Of a stretch of DNA of 64,000 nt, positions 27,288 to 35,402 are shown piece after piece; position 1 is the stretch's first letter; each line of letters begins with the position of its first letter. A program made the position numbers and the translations under genes. The stretch is from Hymenobacter metallilatus (lineage in GTDB: Bacteria > Bacteroidota > Bacteroidia > Cytophagales > Hymenobacteraceae): assembly GCF_003944705.1 (NCBI RefSeq), contig NZ_RWIS01000002.1:62001-126000 (forward strand), given 5' to 3'. The notes under the pieces are model-generated. The model was not told the origin of the DNA. It searched no databases and was given only the letters and a program-made list of their open reading frames with translations.

Positions 27288-28340
27288 GTGAACATTCTCT
27301 ACGGCGTGCCCGGTGAAGGCATGGGCCACGCAACCCGCAGTAAAGTAGTTATCGGGCACCTGCTGAGCCAGGGCCACAACGTGTGCGTGGTGAGCAGCTC
27401 CCGCGCCTACCAGATGCTGGCGGCCAATTTTCCCGGCCGGGTACACGAAATCCGGGGCTTTCACCTGGCCTACAAGCACCTCACGGTGTCGAAGTCGCGC
27501 ACGGCGGCGCTTACGCTGCGCTCCGCCCCGGAAAACCTGCTCATCAACTTCCGCAAGTACCGGGAGCTGCTCTGCGAGTTCGAGCCCGAAGTAGTTATTT
27601 CCGACTTCGAGTCGTTCAGCTTTCTGTTTGCCAAGTGGAAGCGCCTACCCGTTATCAGTATTGATAACATGCAGATTATCAGCCGGGCGGCGCTGGATAT
27701 TGCGGTGCCGCCGCCGGAGCGGGGCAACCTCACGCTGGCCCGGCAGATTGTGCGGGCCAAGCTGCCGGGCAGCCGGCACTACCTGGTCACGTCATTCTTT
27801 CAGCTTCCCGTTATAAAGGAGCGCACTACGCTGGTGCCGCCCATTCTGCGGCCCGAGGTGCTGGCGCTGCATCCCACCAAAGGCAGGCACGTGCTGGTGT
27901 ACCAGTCGGCCACCACGCAGAAGGATTTGGTGGCGCAGCTGCAGCAGCTGCCGGGGCAGGAGTTTCGGGTGTACGGGTTCAACAAGGAAGAAAGCCACGG
28001 CAACGTGCAACTGCGGGCCTTCAGCGAGCAGGGCTTCTTGCAGGACCTGGCCAGTGCCCGGGCTGTGGTAACCAACGGCGGTTTCTCGCTCATCAGTGAG
28101 GCCGTATACCTCGGTAAACCCATTTGTGCAGTACCTATTCCGGCGCAGTTCGAGCAGTTTCTGAACGCCGCCGAAGTAGAAAAGCTGGGCTACGGCCGCC
28201 ACTTTCCGGCCATTACCCCCGACAACCTGAAAGCATTTCTCTACGACCTCTCCGGTTTTGAAACGGCTTTGCGGAGCTACGAGCAGCAAGGCAATAAGGA
28301 GCTGTTTGCGGCCCTGGAACGGCTACTGACGGAGGTATAA
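27288..28340 (+). CDS. Glycosyltransferase, GT28/MJ1255-like (GT-B fold)
   Basis: 350 aa from a GTG start. The N-terminal Gly-rich loop GVPGEGMGHATRS is typical of GT-B enzymes. The C-terminal nucleotide-sugar binding region reads ARAVVTNGGFSLISEAVYLGKPICAVPIP, as in MurG/UGT-like proteins and in the MJ1255 family. There is no signal or membrane segment, so it is cytosolic or membrane-peripheral. Donor and acceptor are unknown; a role in glycolipid or glycan synthesis is probable. It stands alone, followed by an inverted pair of hairpins. Confidence 0.8.
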   Translation: MNILYGVPGEGMGHATRSKVVIGHLLSQGHNVCVVSSSRAYQMLAANFPGRVHEIRGFHLAYKHLTVSKSRTAALTLRSAPENLLINFRKYRELLCEFEPEVVISDFESFSFLFAKWKRLPVISIDNMQIISRAALDIAVPPPERGNLTLARQIVRAKLPGSRHYLVTSFFQLPVIKERTTLVPPILRPEVLALHPTKGRHVLVYQSATTQKDLVAQLQQLPGQEFRVYGFNKEESHGNVQLRAFSEQGFLQDLASARAVVTNGGFSLISEAVYLGKPICAVPIPAQFEQFLNAAEVEKLGYGRHFPAITPDNLKAFLYDLSGFETALRSYEQQGNKELFAALERLLTEV

Positions 28341-28393
28341 GGGGCGGTTTTTCCGAAAGAACGGGTATTCCGAAGCTGGGCCAGTCAGAAGTT

Positions 28394-28488
28394 GTACCCC
28401 GAAGCTGTGCTTCGGCTCGCGTCTGGGGGTAATTTCCTGTTTGAGTTGAGTACCTTCTGACGCGAGCCGGAGCACAGCTCCGGGGTAC
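28394..28488. repeat. Inverted pair of REP-like 30-bp hairpin elements
   Basis: The elements 28394-28423 (plus) and 28459-28488 (inverted) share 28 of 30 bases. Each contains its own small hairpin, 7-bp stem and TGT loop (first at 28399-28415). The two differences between copies fall on the two partners of one stem pair, A-T in the first and G-C in the second. This is compensatory and therefore supports selection on the structure. The pair lies between convergent genes and may act as a bidirectional terminator. Confidence 0.7.
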
Positions 28489-28493
28489 CCGTT

Positions 28494-29081
28494 TTAGCGA
28501 GTCAGCCGCTTCTGCACTTCGGCCAGGCGGGCCTGTTTCTGGGCTTCCCGACGGATTGTGGCGCTGGGTGTCCAGTACCGGTGGGTGCTTAAGAATTCCA
28601 CTTGCAACTGTAGCCAGGCCATTTCGTTGGGCATGAGGCCGCGCACGGTCAGCTCCTCAAACAGCGTCTGGCTGATGGGCCAGAAATCGGGGCGGCCGAG
28701 GTAGTCCAGGTCGGCGTCGCAGAGGATGCGGGCCAGCTGCCGGGAGCCGGGACTCTGGGGCATCCGGGTGGCCATAATCAACTCCTCAATCAGCTCAATC
28801 TGGGGCGTTGTGTAGCCAAAGTCCGGCAGCACCTGCCGGACCAGCGCGCAGCCGGCTGCCTCGTGGCCCTGGTAAGTGGTCAGAAATCCGGAGTCGTGGT
28901 ACAGGGCCGCCGTGCGCAGGAGGGTTATGACGTCCGTATCAGTAATGCCTTCTGCTGCGGCCAGTGCCAGCGCCTGCTCCACCACATCGAGCGTGTGGTG
29001 CAGGCCGTGGTAAAACAGGGTAGGGGAGAGGTGCTGGCGGAGCTGGTCGAGTACGTAAGCTTCGGCGCGGAGGCAGTCCAT
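28494..29081 (-). CDS. HD-domain phosphohydrolase-like protein
   Basis: 195 aa. HD-domain metal ligands are visible as YHGLHHTLDVV (His, about residue 26), AALYHDSGF (HD, about 61), TYQGHEAAG (His) and a later CDADLDYLG (Asp, about 122). Family members hydrolyse phosphate esters, often of nucleotides or second messengers. It is not the HD-GYP type. The start at 29081 (MDCLRAEAY) is preferred to the upstream one at 29135. It is divergent, 207 bp away, from the cNMP-domain transporter, and near a cyclase, so nucleotide turnover is a plausible role (inference). Confidence 0.8.
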   Translation of the reverse strand: MDCLRAEAYVLDQLRQHLSPTLFYHGLHHTLDVVEQALALAAAEGITDTDVITLLRTAALYHDSGFLTTYQGHEAAGCALVRQVLPDFGYTTPQIELIEELIMATRMPQSPGSRQLARILCDADLDYLGRPDFWPISQTLFEELTVRGLMPNEMAWLQLQVEFLSTHRYWTPSATIRREAQKQARLAEVQKRLTR

Positions 29082-29288
29082 GAGGTGGCAGGCAGAGCGT
29101 AGAAGGCGTAAATAGCGCAAAAAATCCGTGACCAACCCGCCCGAAGCCTCCTATCTTGCGGCGTAGTGGGGATGCGGTGATGAAGGGAGGGGGCAAAGGG
29201 TAACAGGTTTTATTCTGTGGCACCCTTGTACCTGCCTCTGTCACTTGTAACCTGTCAGCCCCATCACCTCATCACTTCACTCCTCAAC

Positions 29289-31970
29289 ATGACCTTACGC
29301 GCACGTTGGCAACAGCTGCTGGGCATCCGTCCGGAGGAAGGGCGCACGGTAGGGCTGTTTTTTCTGCATAACTTTCTGCTGGGCATCGGCACCATTCTGG
29401 TGTACGTGGCGGCCAACGTAATTCTGCTAGAAAATCAGCCTGAGCGGAATCTGCCGCTAGCCTACGGCGTGGCTGCCCTGGCCATGATAGTGGCCGGCCG
29501 GGTGTACGCCCACTACGAGCACCACCTGGGCCTGCAACGGGTAGCCGTACGGGTACTGCTGGCCGTGGTGGCGCTGATGGCCGTAATCGGTGTGCTGGTG
29601 GCGGTGGGCCATTCGGTGTGGGCCGCCATTGCCATCATGACGGGCTACCGCGTGATTTACCTGCTCACCAATCTGGAGTTCTGGGGCGTGTCGGCGGTGG
29701 TGTTCGATGTGCGCCAGGGCCGGCGGCTGTTCAGCGTTATCAGCTCCGGCGACATGCCCGCCAAAGCCCTGGGGGCCGTGCTGGCGCTGCTTATTCATCA
29801 TCATACCGAGCTATTGTGGCTGCTGCTATTGGCGTTTGGGGCCTACGTGGGGGCTTTGCTGGTGCTGCGGGCTACCGGCCGCGAGCATGTGGTAGCGGCC
29901 CACTCCCGCGCCCGGGCCGAGCGCACCGAGGCCGTGGCAGCGCCGTTGCAGCGGTGGTTCGGCAGCAGCCGCCTGGTGCTTACCATGTGCCTGAGTATGC
30001 TGGCCATTGCGGCCGTAACCACCGGCATCGAGTACACCTTCTTTGTGCACGTGAAGCACCGCTTCCACGACCAGTCGGTGGTGATGCGCTACGTGAGTAC
30101 CGTGCTGGCGCTTACCTACTTGGTGGCGCTGGTGGTGAAGCTGGTGGTAACCGGCAAAGTGCTCGACCGGGCCGGGGTGCGGCCGGTACTGCTGGCGCTG
30201 CCGGGCCTGGTAGTGGCCGGCCTGGCGCTGTACGGCTGGCACGATACCTGGGCCGATGAAGGCCTATTGCTGTACTTCTGCGCCCTGTTTCTCACGCTGG
30301 AAGTGCTGCGCCGGGCCTTCTTCGACCCCGTATTTCTGGTGCTGTTCCAGCCCCTGCCGGCCCCCGAGCGGTTGCAGGCCCACACCCTGGCCAAGGGCCT
30401 CTATGAGCCGCTGGGCATGGGCCTGGCCGGATTGCTGCTGTTGCTGCCCCACCGGCTACCGGCCCTGGGCACCGGCTTTGCATTCGGCTGGATGGCCCTG
30501 CTGATGACGGGGGCGCTGCTATTACTCTACCGCACCTACGGGCAGTACCTCGGCGAATTGCAGCACGCCGTGAGCCGCCGCTTTGCCCTGGCCGAGGAGC
30601 TTCCTGCGGCCGAGGCACCGAATGGTACGGCCGCTTCGGCCGAGGAGCTGATCAGCCTGGTTCAAGCCCTGCTGGACAAAACTGCCCGCCCCGCCGCTAC
30701 AGTCAAGCTGCGGCAGCTGGGCGCAACGGCCGCGCCAGCCCTGGCGGCGGCCCTGCACTCTGCCCCCGACGATGCCCAGCTGCGCCGCCTGGCCAACCTG
30801 CTGGGCCACGTGCCGCACCCGCTCAGCCGGACCGCGCTGGTTGAGCTGGCCCAGCGCCCGGCCTTGCTCCAGCGCGAAGCTGCCTTGCGGGCCCTGCGCG
30901 GCTTTGCCCCGGAGCCCACCGATGCGCCCGTATTTCAGGGCTTGGTGCAGCAGGAGCTAGTGCTGGCCCGGCAGCTGCTGCACGGCAAAGCTGCCGCCAC
31001 CCTGCAGCCCCTGCGCGATGCGCTGGCCTACGAGCTGCACCGGCTGGAGCAGCGGCTGTTTGGGCTGCTGCTCCAGCTCTACCCGCCCCAGGCCATTGCC
31101 GACGCCCAGCGCAGCGTAACGCACGCGGCGCGGGAGCGGCAGGCCAACGCCCTCGAAATCCTCGACAACCTCATTGCCCGGCCCATATACCAGGCCCTGC
31201 AAACGTTGCTGGAACTGCGCCCCGCTGCCGAAAAAGCCCAGGTATTCGACCGTTTGCTGCCTACTGCCCCCGCGCCGGTGCCCGCCGTGGCGCTGGTAGT
31301 GGAGCGCGGTGAAACGTTATTTTCCGACTGGACGATTAGTCTGGCGCTGGGGCAGTGGCAGCCGGCTGCGGCGGGGTTTGCACTACTGTGGCCCCACCTG
31401 CAAAGCTCCAGCCAGTTGGTGCGCGAAAGTGCCGCCGCTGCTCTGGCGCGCTGGGCACCCGCTTATCCAGCTGCTTACCAGGCGGCCCTCCTTCAACACC
31501 CTTCCTTGCCCGAGTTTCTGATGAGCCATTCTGCAACTGCCGCGCACCTTTCCGCCGCCGACCGGGTGGCCGTGCTGCAACACACCGCCCTGTTTGCCGC
31601 CACCCCGGCCAATGTACTCAGCAGCATTGTGCCCATTATGAAGGAAGTGGCCTTTGCGGCGCAGGAGCACATTTTCGCCAAGGGCGACCTGGGCGCTTCG
31701 CTGTTCATTGTGTACGAAGGTGAAGTGGGCGTCTTCCACGGTGAGCAGCAGCTGGCCACCTTCCGGAAAGGCGACTTTTTCGGCGAGTTGGCTCTACTTG
31801 ATGCGGAGCCCCGCTCGGCTACGGCCGTGGCCCAAACCCCCGTACTGGCCTTCCGCCTCGACCAGGACGATTTTTATGATGTAATGGAGGAACGCCCCGA
31901 AGTGCTGCGCAACATCCTGCGCGTGCTCTGCCAGCGCCTGCGCAAGCAGAACGAACTGGTGAAGCAGTGA
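29289..31970 (+). CDS. Nucleotide-carrier/MFS-like membrane protein fused to HEAT-like and cyclic-nucleotide-binding domains
   Basis: 893 aa. Residues about 20-430 contain some 12 membrane segments in the style of NTT (ATP/ADP carrier)-like MFS proteins. About 440-740 is an Ala/Leu-rich helical repeat region resembling HEAT repeats. About 750-890 is a cNMP-binding domain with a complete phosphate-binding cassette, FFGELALLDAEPRSATAVA, including its Gly, Glu and Arg. Cyclic nucleotide binding is therefore expected, and may gate transport (inference). A receiver-cyclase gene lies convergently next to it. I recall NTT-like proteins with HEAT and cNMP domains in free-living bacteria; the substrate here is unknown. 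The ATG at 29289 is used. The stop codon lies within a GTGA repeat. Confidence 0.82.
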   Translation: MTLRARWQQLLGIRPEEGRTVGLFFLHNFLLGIGTILVYVAANVILLENQPERNLPLAYGVAALAMIVAGRVYAHYEHHLGLQRVAVRVLLAVVALMAVIGVLVAVGHSVWAAIAIMTGYRVIYLLTNLEFWGVSAVVFDVRQGRRLFSVISSGDMPAKALGAVLALLIHHHTELLWLLLLAFGAYVGALLVLRATGREHVVAAHSRARAERTEAVAAPLQRWFGSSRLVLTMCLSMLAIAAVTTGIEYTFFVHVKHRFHDQSVVMRYVSTVLALTYLVALVVKLVVTGKVLDRAGVRPVLLALPGLVVAGLALYGWHDTWADEGLLLYFCALFLTLEVLRRAFFDPVFLVLFQPLPAPERLQAHTLAKGLYEPLGMGLAGLLLLLPHRLPALGTGFAFGWMALLMTGALLLLYRTYGQYLGELQHAVSRRFALAEELPAAEAPNGTAASAEELISLVQALLDKTARPAATVKLRQLGATAAPALAAALHSAPDDAQLRRLANLLGHVPHPLSRTALVELAQRPALLQREAALRALRGFAPEPTDAPVFQGLVQQELVLARQLLHGKAAATLQPLRDALAYELHRLEQRLFGLLLQLYPPQAIADAQRSVTHAARERQANALEILDNLIARPIYQALQTLLELRPAAEKAQVFDRLLPTAPAPVPAVALVVERGETLFSDWTISLALGQWQPAAAGFALLWPHLQSSSQLVRESAAAALARWAPAYPAAYQAALLQHPSLPEFLMSHSATAAHLSAADRVAVLQHTALFAATPANVLSSIVPIMKEVAFAAQEHIFAKGDLGASLFIVYEGEVGVFHGEQQLATFRKGDFFGELALLDAEPRSATAVAQTPVLAFRLDQDDFYDVMEERPEVLRNILRVLCQRLRKQNELVKQ

Positions 31971-31990
31971 GTGAGTGAGTGAGTGAGTGA
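31967..31990. repeat. Tandem tetranucleotide GTGA x6 at gene end
   Basis: Six perfect GTGA units begin at the stop codon (TGA at 31968-31970) of the cNMP transporter and run downstream. Slippage here would not change the protein, because the stop is in the first unit. Confidence 0.9.
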
Positions 31991-31991
31991 C

Positions 31992-32042
31992 CGTCATGCA
32001 GAGGCCATGTGGCGCATCAAGCCAGGGTGCCGAAGCATGACG
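31992..32042. repeat. CGTCATGC...GCATGACG inverted repeat
   Basis: Perfect 8-bp arms 31992-31999 and 32035-32042 surround 35 bp. It lies between the convergent cNMP transporter and cyclase genes and resembles the core of the element at 11601-11630. Confidence 0.5.
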
Positions 32043-32057
32043 ACTACCATCACACTG

Positions 32058-33104
32058 CTACGCTACCACCTCATAAATCATGATGGGATGCGCCTTATTC
32101 TTGAGCGTAACCTCATGTAGAGGGCGGCACTGGAACGACTCTTTCACCCGCTGGTAAGTGGCCTCCGTGATAATAATCTGGCCGGGCTGGGCCACGGACT
32201 GCAGGCGCTGGCTCACGTTTACATTGTCGCCGATGACGGTGTAATCCAGCCGCTTAAGCGAGGCCGAGCCGATGTTGCCCGACACCATTTCGCCGGTATT
32301 GATGCCGATACTCACCAGCGGTTGGTAGGGGCGGCCATCGGGCAGCACGTCCTCGTTGGCCTGCACTACCTGGCGCACGGCCAGGGCCGCATCCACGGCC
32401 CGGTCGAGGTGGTACTCGCCCCGGAACACGGCCATTACCGCGTCGCCCATAAACTTGTCGATGTAGCCGCCCTGAGCAATGATTTCCTGCACCATCTGGT
32501 CGAAATACCGGTTCAGCATGGTCACAATATCGGCCGGAGGCAGCACTTCCGACAGGGACGTAAACCCGCAGATGTCGATGAACACCACCGTGGCTTCCAC
32601 CGTTTCGGAAGCCATGAGCGTGTTTTTAAACTCGGGCCGACCCACGAAGTTGAGCACGGTTTCATCCACGTACATGCGCAGAATGTTGTTTTCCTGAATG
32701 GCCCGCAGCGTTTCGCGCAGCTGCTGCACGTGCTGGGCAGTTTTATCCACGGTCAGCTCCAGGTCCTGGAAGTCTACGGGCTTGGTCACGAAGTCGAAGG
32801 CACCCCGGTTCATGGCCGTCCGGATGTTCTGCATGTCGCCGTAGGCCGACACCATAACGGTTTTGAGCACCGGGTTAGCTTCCTGCAAGCGGCTGAGCAG
32901 CGTCAGCCCGTCCATCACCGGCATGTTGATGTCGGAGAGGATGATGTCGAGGTCGGGGTGCTGCTGCAGGGTGTTGAGGGCCTCCTGTCCGTTGCTGGCA
33001 AACACAAACTCGTACACACTCTCCCGGATTTTGCGCCGGAATTTCTGTTTGATGAGCAGCTCCAGGTCGGCCTCATCATCCACTACCAGAATCTTAGTTT
33101 TCAT
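32058..33104 (-). CDS. Response regulator-class III adenylate cyclase fusion
   Basis: 348 aa. The N-terminal receiver (about 1-120) has ILVVDDEAD, phosphoacceptor Asp in IILSDINMP, and the Lys in VTKPVD. A short helical linker leads to a class III nucleotidyl cyclase domain (about 165-345). The metal-binding Asp residues are in VVFIDICGF and [11 protein letters not shown]. The ATP-selecting Lys is in YIDKFMGD, with [12 protein letters not shown] and the transition-state Asn/Arg in NVSQRL. It is thus a probable phosphorylation-controlled adenylate cyclase making cAMP. It overlaps the upstream stand-alone receiver gene by 11 bp, so is translationally coupled. A convergent neighbour encodes a cNMP-binding membrane protein. 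Confidence 0.9.
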   Translation of the reverse strand: MKTKILVVDDEADLELLIKQKFRRKIRESVYEFVFASNGQEALNTLQQHPDLDIILSDINMPVMDGLTLLSRLQEANPVLKTVMVSAYGDMQNIRTAMNRGAFDFVTKPVDFQDLELTVDKTAQHVQQLRETLRAIQENNILRMYVDETVLNFVGRPEFKNTLMASETVEATVVFIDICGFTSLSEVLPPADIVTMLNRYFDQMVQEIIAQGGYIDKFMGDAVMAVFRGEYHLDRAVDAALAVRQVVQANEDVLPDGRPYQPLVSIGINTGEMVSGNIGSASLKRLDYTVIGDNVNVSQRLQSVAQPGQIIITEATYQRVKESFQCRPLHEVTLKNKAHPIMIYEVVA

Positions 33105-33489
33105 GCTCGGTGAGGTGCAGCAGTTTCTCCTTAAGGGCGGCAAAATCGACGGGCTTGGCCAGAAAGTCGTTGGCCCCCAGTTGTAGGGCCTGCTGACGGC
33201 TGACCTCGTCGCCGTAGGCCGTAATCATCATCACCTGGGGCGGCGTAGGCGGCGGGGCGCTGTACTCCTCCCGGATGTGGCGCAGCAGCTCCAGGCCACT
33301 CATGCCGGGCATGTTGATGTCGGAGAGAATCAATACCACCTCCGAGGCATGACCGTGCAGGTAGGCCAGGGCCTCCTCGCCGGAATAGGCAAACGAAAAC
33401 GTGAACACCCCGCTGCGGATTTCACGGCGGAACCGCTGCTCAAACAGCGTCCGCACGTCCTGCTCATCATCAACAACTAGTATCTTCAT
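33094..33489 (-). CDS. Stand-alone CheY-like response regulator
   Basis: 131 aa, receiver only: ILVVDDEQD (acidic pair), LILSDINMP (phosphoacceptor Asp), MMITAYGD (Thr) and LAKPVDF (Lys). No output domain. Start at the ATG at 33489. It ends 11 bp inside the receiver-cyclase gene and begins 41 bp after the histidine kinase gene, so the three form one operon. It may compete for phosphate or relay it to the cyclase (inference). Its receiver closely resembles that of the downstream cyclase in motif wording, suggesting duplication. Confidence 0.9.
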   Translation of the reverse strand: MKILVVDDEQDVRTLFEQRFRREIRSGVFTFSFAYSGEEALAYLHGHASEVVLILSDINMPGMSGLELLRHIREEYSAPPPTPPQVMMITAYGDEVSRQQALQLGANDFLAKPVDFAALKEKLLHLTEHEN

Positions 33490-33530
33490 CGGAAGCAAAA
33501 CTAACACAAACCGGCGGCGGGCCGGCCGCC

Positions 33531-34907
33531 TCAGGCGGGTAAAATAATACTGAACTCTGTGCCCTGACCCTCCACCGATTCTACCTCCAGCGTGCCGCCG
33601 TGGCCTTTCGTTACGATATCGTAGCTGAGCGAAAGGCCCAGGCCGGTACCTTCGCCGGTGGGTTTGGTGGTGAAAAACGGCTGAAAGATTTTCTGGCGCA
33701 CTCCGTCCGGAATGCCGGTGCCATTGTCGCGCACGCGCACTTCCACGGCCCCGTCGGGCAGGCGCCGGGTAGCTACGGTTACGGTAGGTGCGTAGCCGGC
33801 TTCGCCCTGTTCCTTGCGCTTTTGCACGGCGTAAAAGGCGTTGGTGAACAGGTTCAGCAGCACCCGGCCCAGGTCCTGGGCCACGGCGTTAATTTTGGGC
33901 AGATTAGGGTCGAAGTGGGAGTCGAGGGTGGCGTTGAAGGTCTTATCCTTGGCCCGCAGGCCGTGGTAGGCCAGGCGCAGGTACTCGTCGGCCAGGGTGT
34001 TGAGGTCGGTGGGCTGCCGCTCGCCGGTGCTGGCCCGGGAGTGCTCCAGCATCCCGCGCACGATGCTGGCGGCCCGCTGCCCGTGGTGGGTGATTTTTTG
34101 GAGATTCTGGCGCAAATCAGCCAGCAGCTCGGCCTCCAGCTCCGGGTCCCGGTCGGGGCGCTGCTGCTCCTCTTCCAGCTCGGCCACCAGCTCCGCCGAC
34201 ACATCCGAGAAGTTGGTGACGAAGTTGAGCGGGTTCTGAATTTCGTGGGCAATGCCGGCCGTCAGCTCCCCCAGCGAGGCCATTTTCTCGGCCTGAATCA
34301 GCTGGGCCTGGGTGGTTTTGAGTTCTTCCAGGGCATGTTGTAACTCCTCGGTTTGCAGGGTGAGCGAAGCCGTGCGCTCGGCCACCATGCGTTCCAGTGC
34401 TGCGTTCTGGGCGGCTATTTCGCGTCTTTCCTTTTCCTCCGCCTCCCGCACCACCCGCTCGGCTTCCAGGTGCTTTTTCTGCCGACGGGCAATCAGCACA
34501 AACGTCACCAGCCAGATAATAGCAAAGCCCTGAGTGTTGCTGAACAGACTCTTGTACTCGCGCAGAAAGGCGTTGCTCAGCGCCCCCGACAGCAGTTCAA
34601 TGGCCGCGTACAGCACGTACGGCACCACCGCCAGCAGCAGCGTCCGGGCCGGGCGGTACTCCTGCACCCGCACCAGCACCAGCACCACCATGCCCAGCAG
34701 AAACATGGTGTACAGCTCATCCAAACGGTCGGTTTTCCAGTGAATGAGCAGCGCGAACAGGTACAGCAGCACGCCCGGGGCCCAGAAATACCCAATCAGC
34801 CGGTTCAGGTGAGGGGTGCGGGTAGGCAGGTCCAGAAACTGCCGCATACTCCGCACTACCACGGCAGCCAGCCCAACAGACAAAAAAACGGAGGCGTTGA
34901 TTTCCAT
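33531..34907 (-). CDS. Membrane sensor histidine kinase
   Basis: 458 aa. About five to six N-terminal hydrophobic segments (residues 1-155) form a membrane sensor without a recognisable ligand domain. A long coiled-coil linker (about 160-215) then leads to a HisKA-type dimerisation domain with the phospho-acceptor His in GIAHEIQNPLNFV (about 228). The ATPase domain has the N-box LLNLFTNAFYAV, G1 VRDNGTGIP, F-box FQPFFTTKP and G2 GTGLGLSLSYDIV. First gene of a minus-strand operon with two receivers, one of them fused to a cyclase. The signal is unknown. Confidence 0.9.
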   Translation of the reverse strand: MEINASVFLSVGLAAVVVRSMRQFLDLPTRTPHLNRLIGYFWAPGVLLYLFALLIHWKTDRLDELYTMFLLGMVVLVLVRVQEYRPARTLLLAVVPYVLYAAIELLSGALSNAFLREYKSLFSNTQGFAIIWLVTFVLIARRQKKHLEAERVVREAEEKERREIAAQNAALERMVAERTASLTLQTEELQHALEELKTTQAQLIQAEKMASLGELTAGIAHEIQNPLNFVTNFSDVSAELVAELEEEQQRPDRDPELEAELLADLRQNLQKITHHGQRAASIVRGMLEHSRASTGERQPTDLNTLADEYLRLAYHGLRAKDKTFNATLDSHFDPNLPKINAVAQDLGRVLLNLFTNAFYAVQKRKEQGEAGYAPTVTVATRRLPDGAVEVRVRDNGTGIPDGVRQKIFQPFFTTKPTGEGTGLGLSLSYDIVTKGHGGTLEVESVEGQGTEFSIILPA

Positions 34908-34955
34908 GCGGCGAAGCAGAAGCGTAAAAAACGGGTGAAAGAACGGCCGGCCCGG

Positions 34956-35243
34956 TTAGGGTTTAGTGGGCTCGGGCGGCGGGTTGGTAGCGCCGCTCAG
35001 AAACCGGGGTAGCGGCACCGCCAGCGTTACCACCGGGTTATCGGTTGACGTCTGGGCTTTGGCTTTGCGGGGGTTGGGTAACAGGCCCGTTACTTCCCCC
35101 AGTTTCCCCAGCACTGTGGGCAGCGTTACGCGCACCGTCAGCACCTTCTGGGGTGGGGGCGGGGCCGGTTTAGTTTGCGCACGGCTGGGCCGGGCGGCCA
35201 GCAGCAGCACCAGTAAAATCCAGCAGAAGGGGGCGCGGAACAT
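34956..35243 (-). CDS. Small Pro-rich exported hypothetical protein
   Basis: 95 aa from the ATG at 35243. The signal peptide (APFCWILLVLLLAARPSRAQ) is followed by a short basic, Pro-rich mature protein (PAPPPPQKVLTVRV, PLPRFLSGATNPPPEP). No family recognised. It lies 48 bp upstream of the histidine kinase gene on the same strand and could be co-transcribed, perhaps as an accessory to the sensor (weak inference). Confidence 0.55.
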   Translation of the reverse strand: MFRAPFCWILLVLLLAARPSRAQTKPAPPPPQKVLTVRVTLPTVLGKLGEVTGLLPNPRKAKAQTSTDNPVVTLAVPLPRFLSGATNPPPEPTKP

Positions 35244-35365
35244 GGAAGGAGGGATACGGCCGTAAATATGCACGGATAAATAGGTTTCTTGCTAGCCGGC
35301 CGCTGGGAGCCACGGCGCCGGGCAGGTAGCTGCTCCCTTTGCAGATGGGTTTTCGGCGCGGAGCG

Positions 35366-35395
35366 TTGCCTTCCCTGCCAGAGTATTTACCTTAG
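35366..35395 (+). promoter_or_regulatory. Promoter of the HEAT-cyclophilin gene
   Basis: TTG at 35366-35368 (-33), 19-nt spacer, TACCTTAG at 35388-35395, one mismatch from TAnnTTTG. The ATG follows 7 nt later, so the leader would be very short. Confidence 0.45.
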
Positions 35396-35402
35396 AGCAC
35401 TC

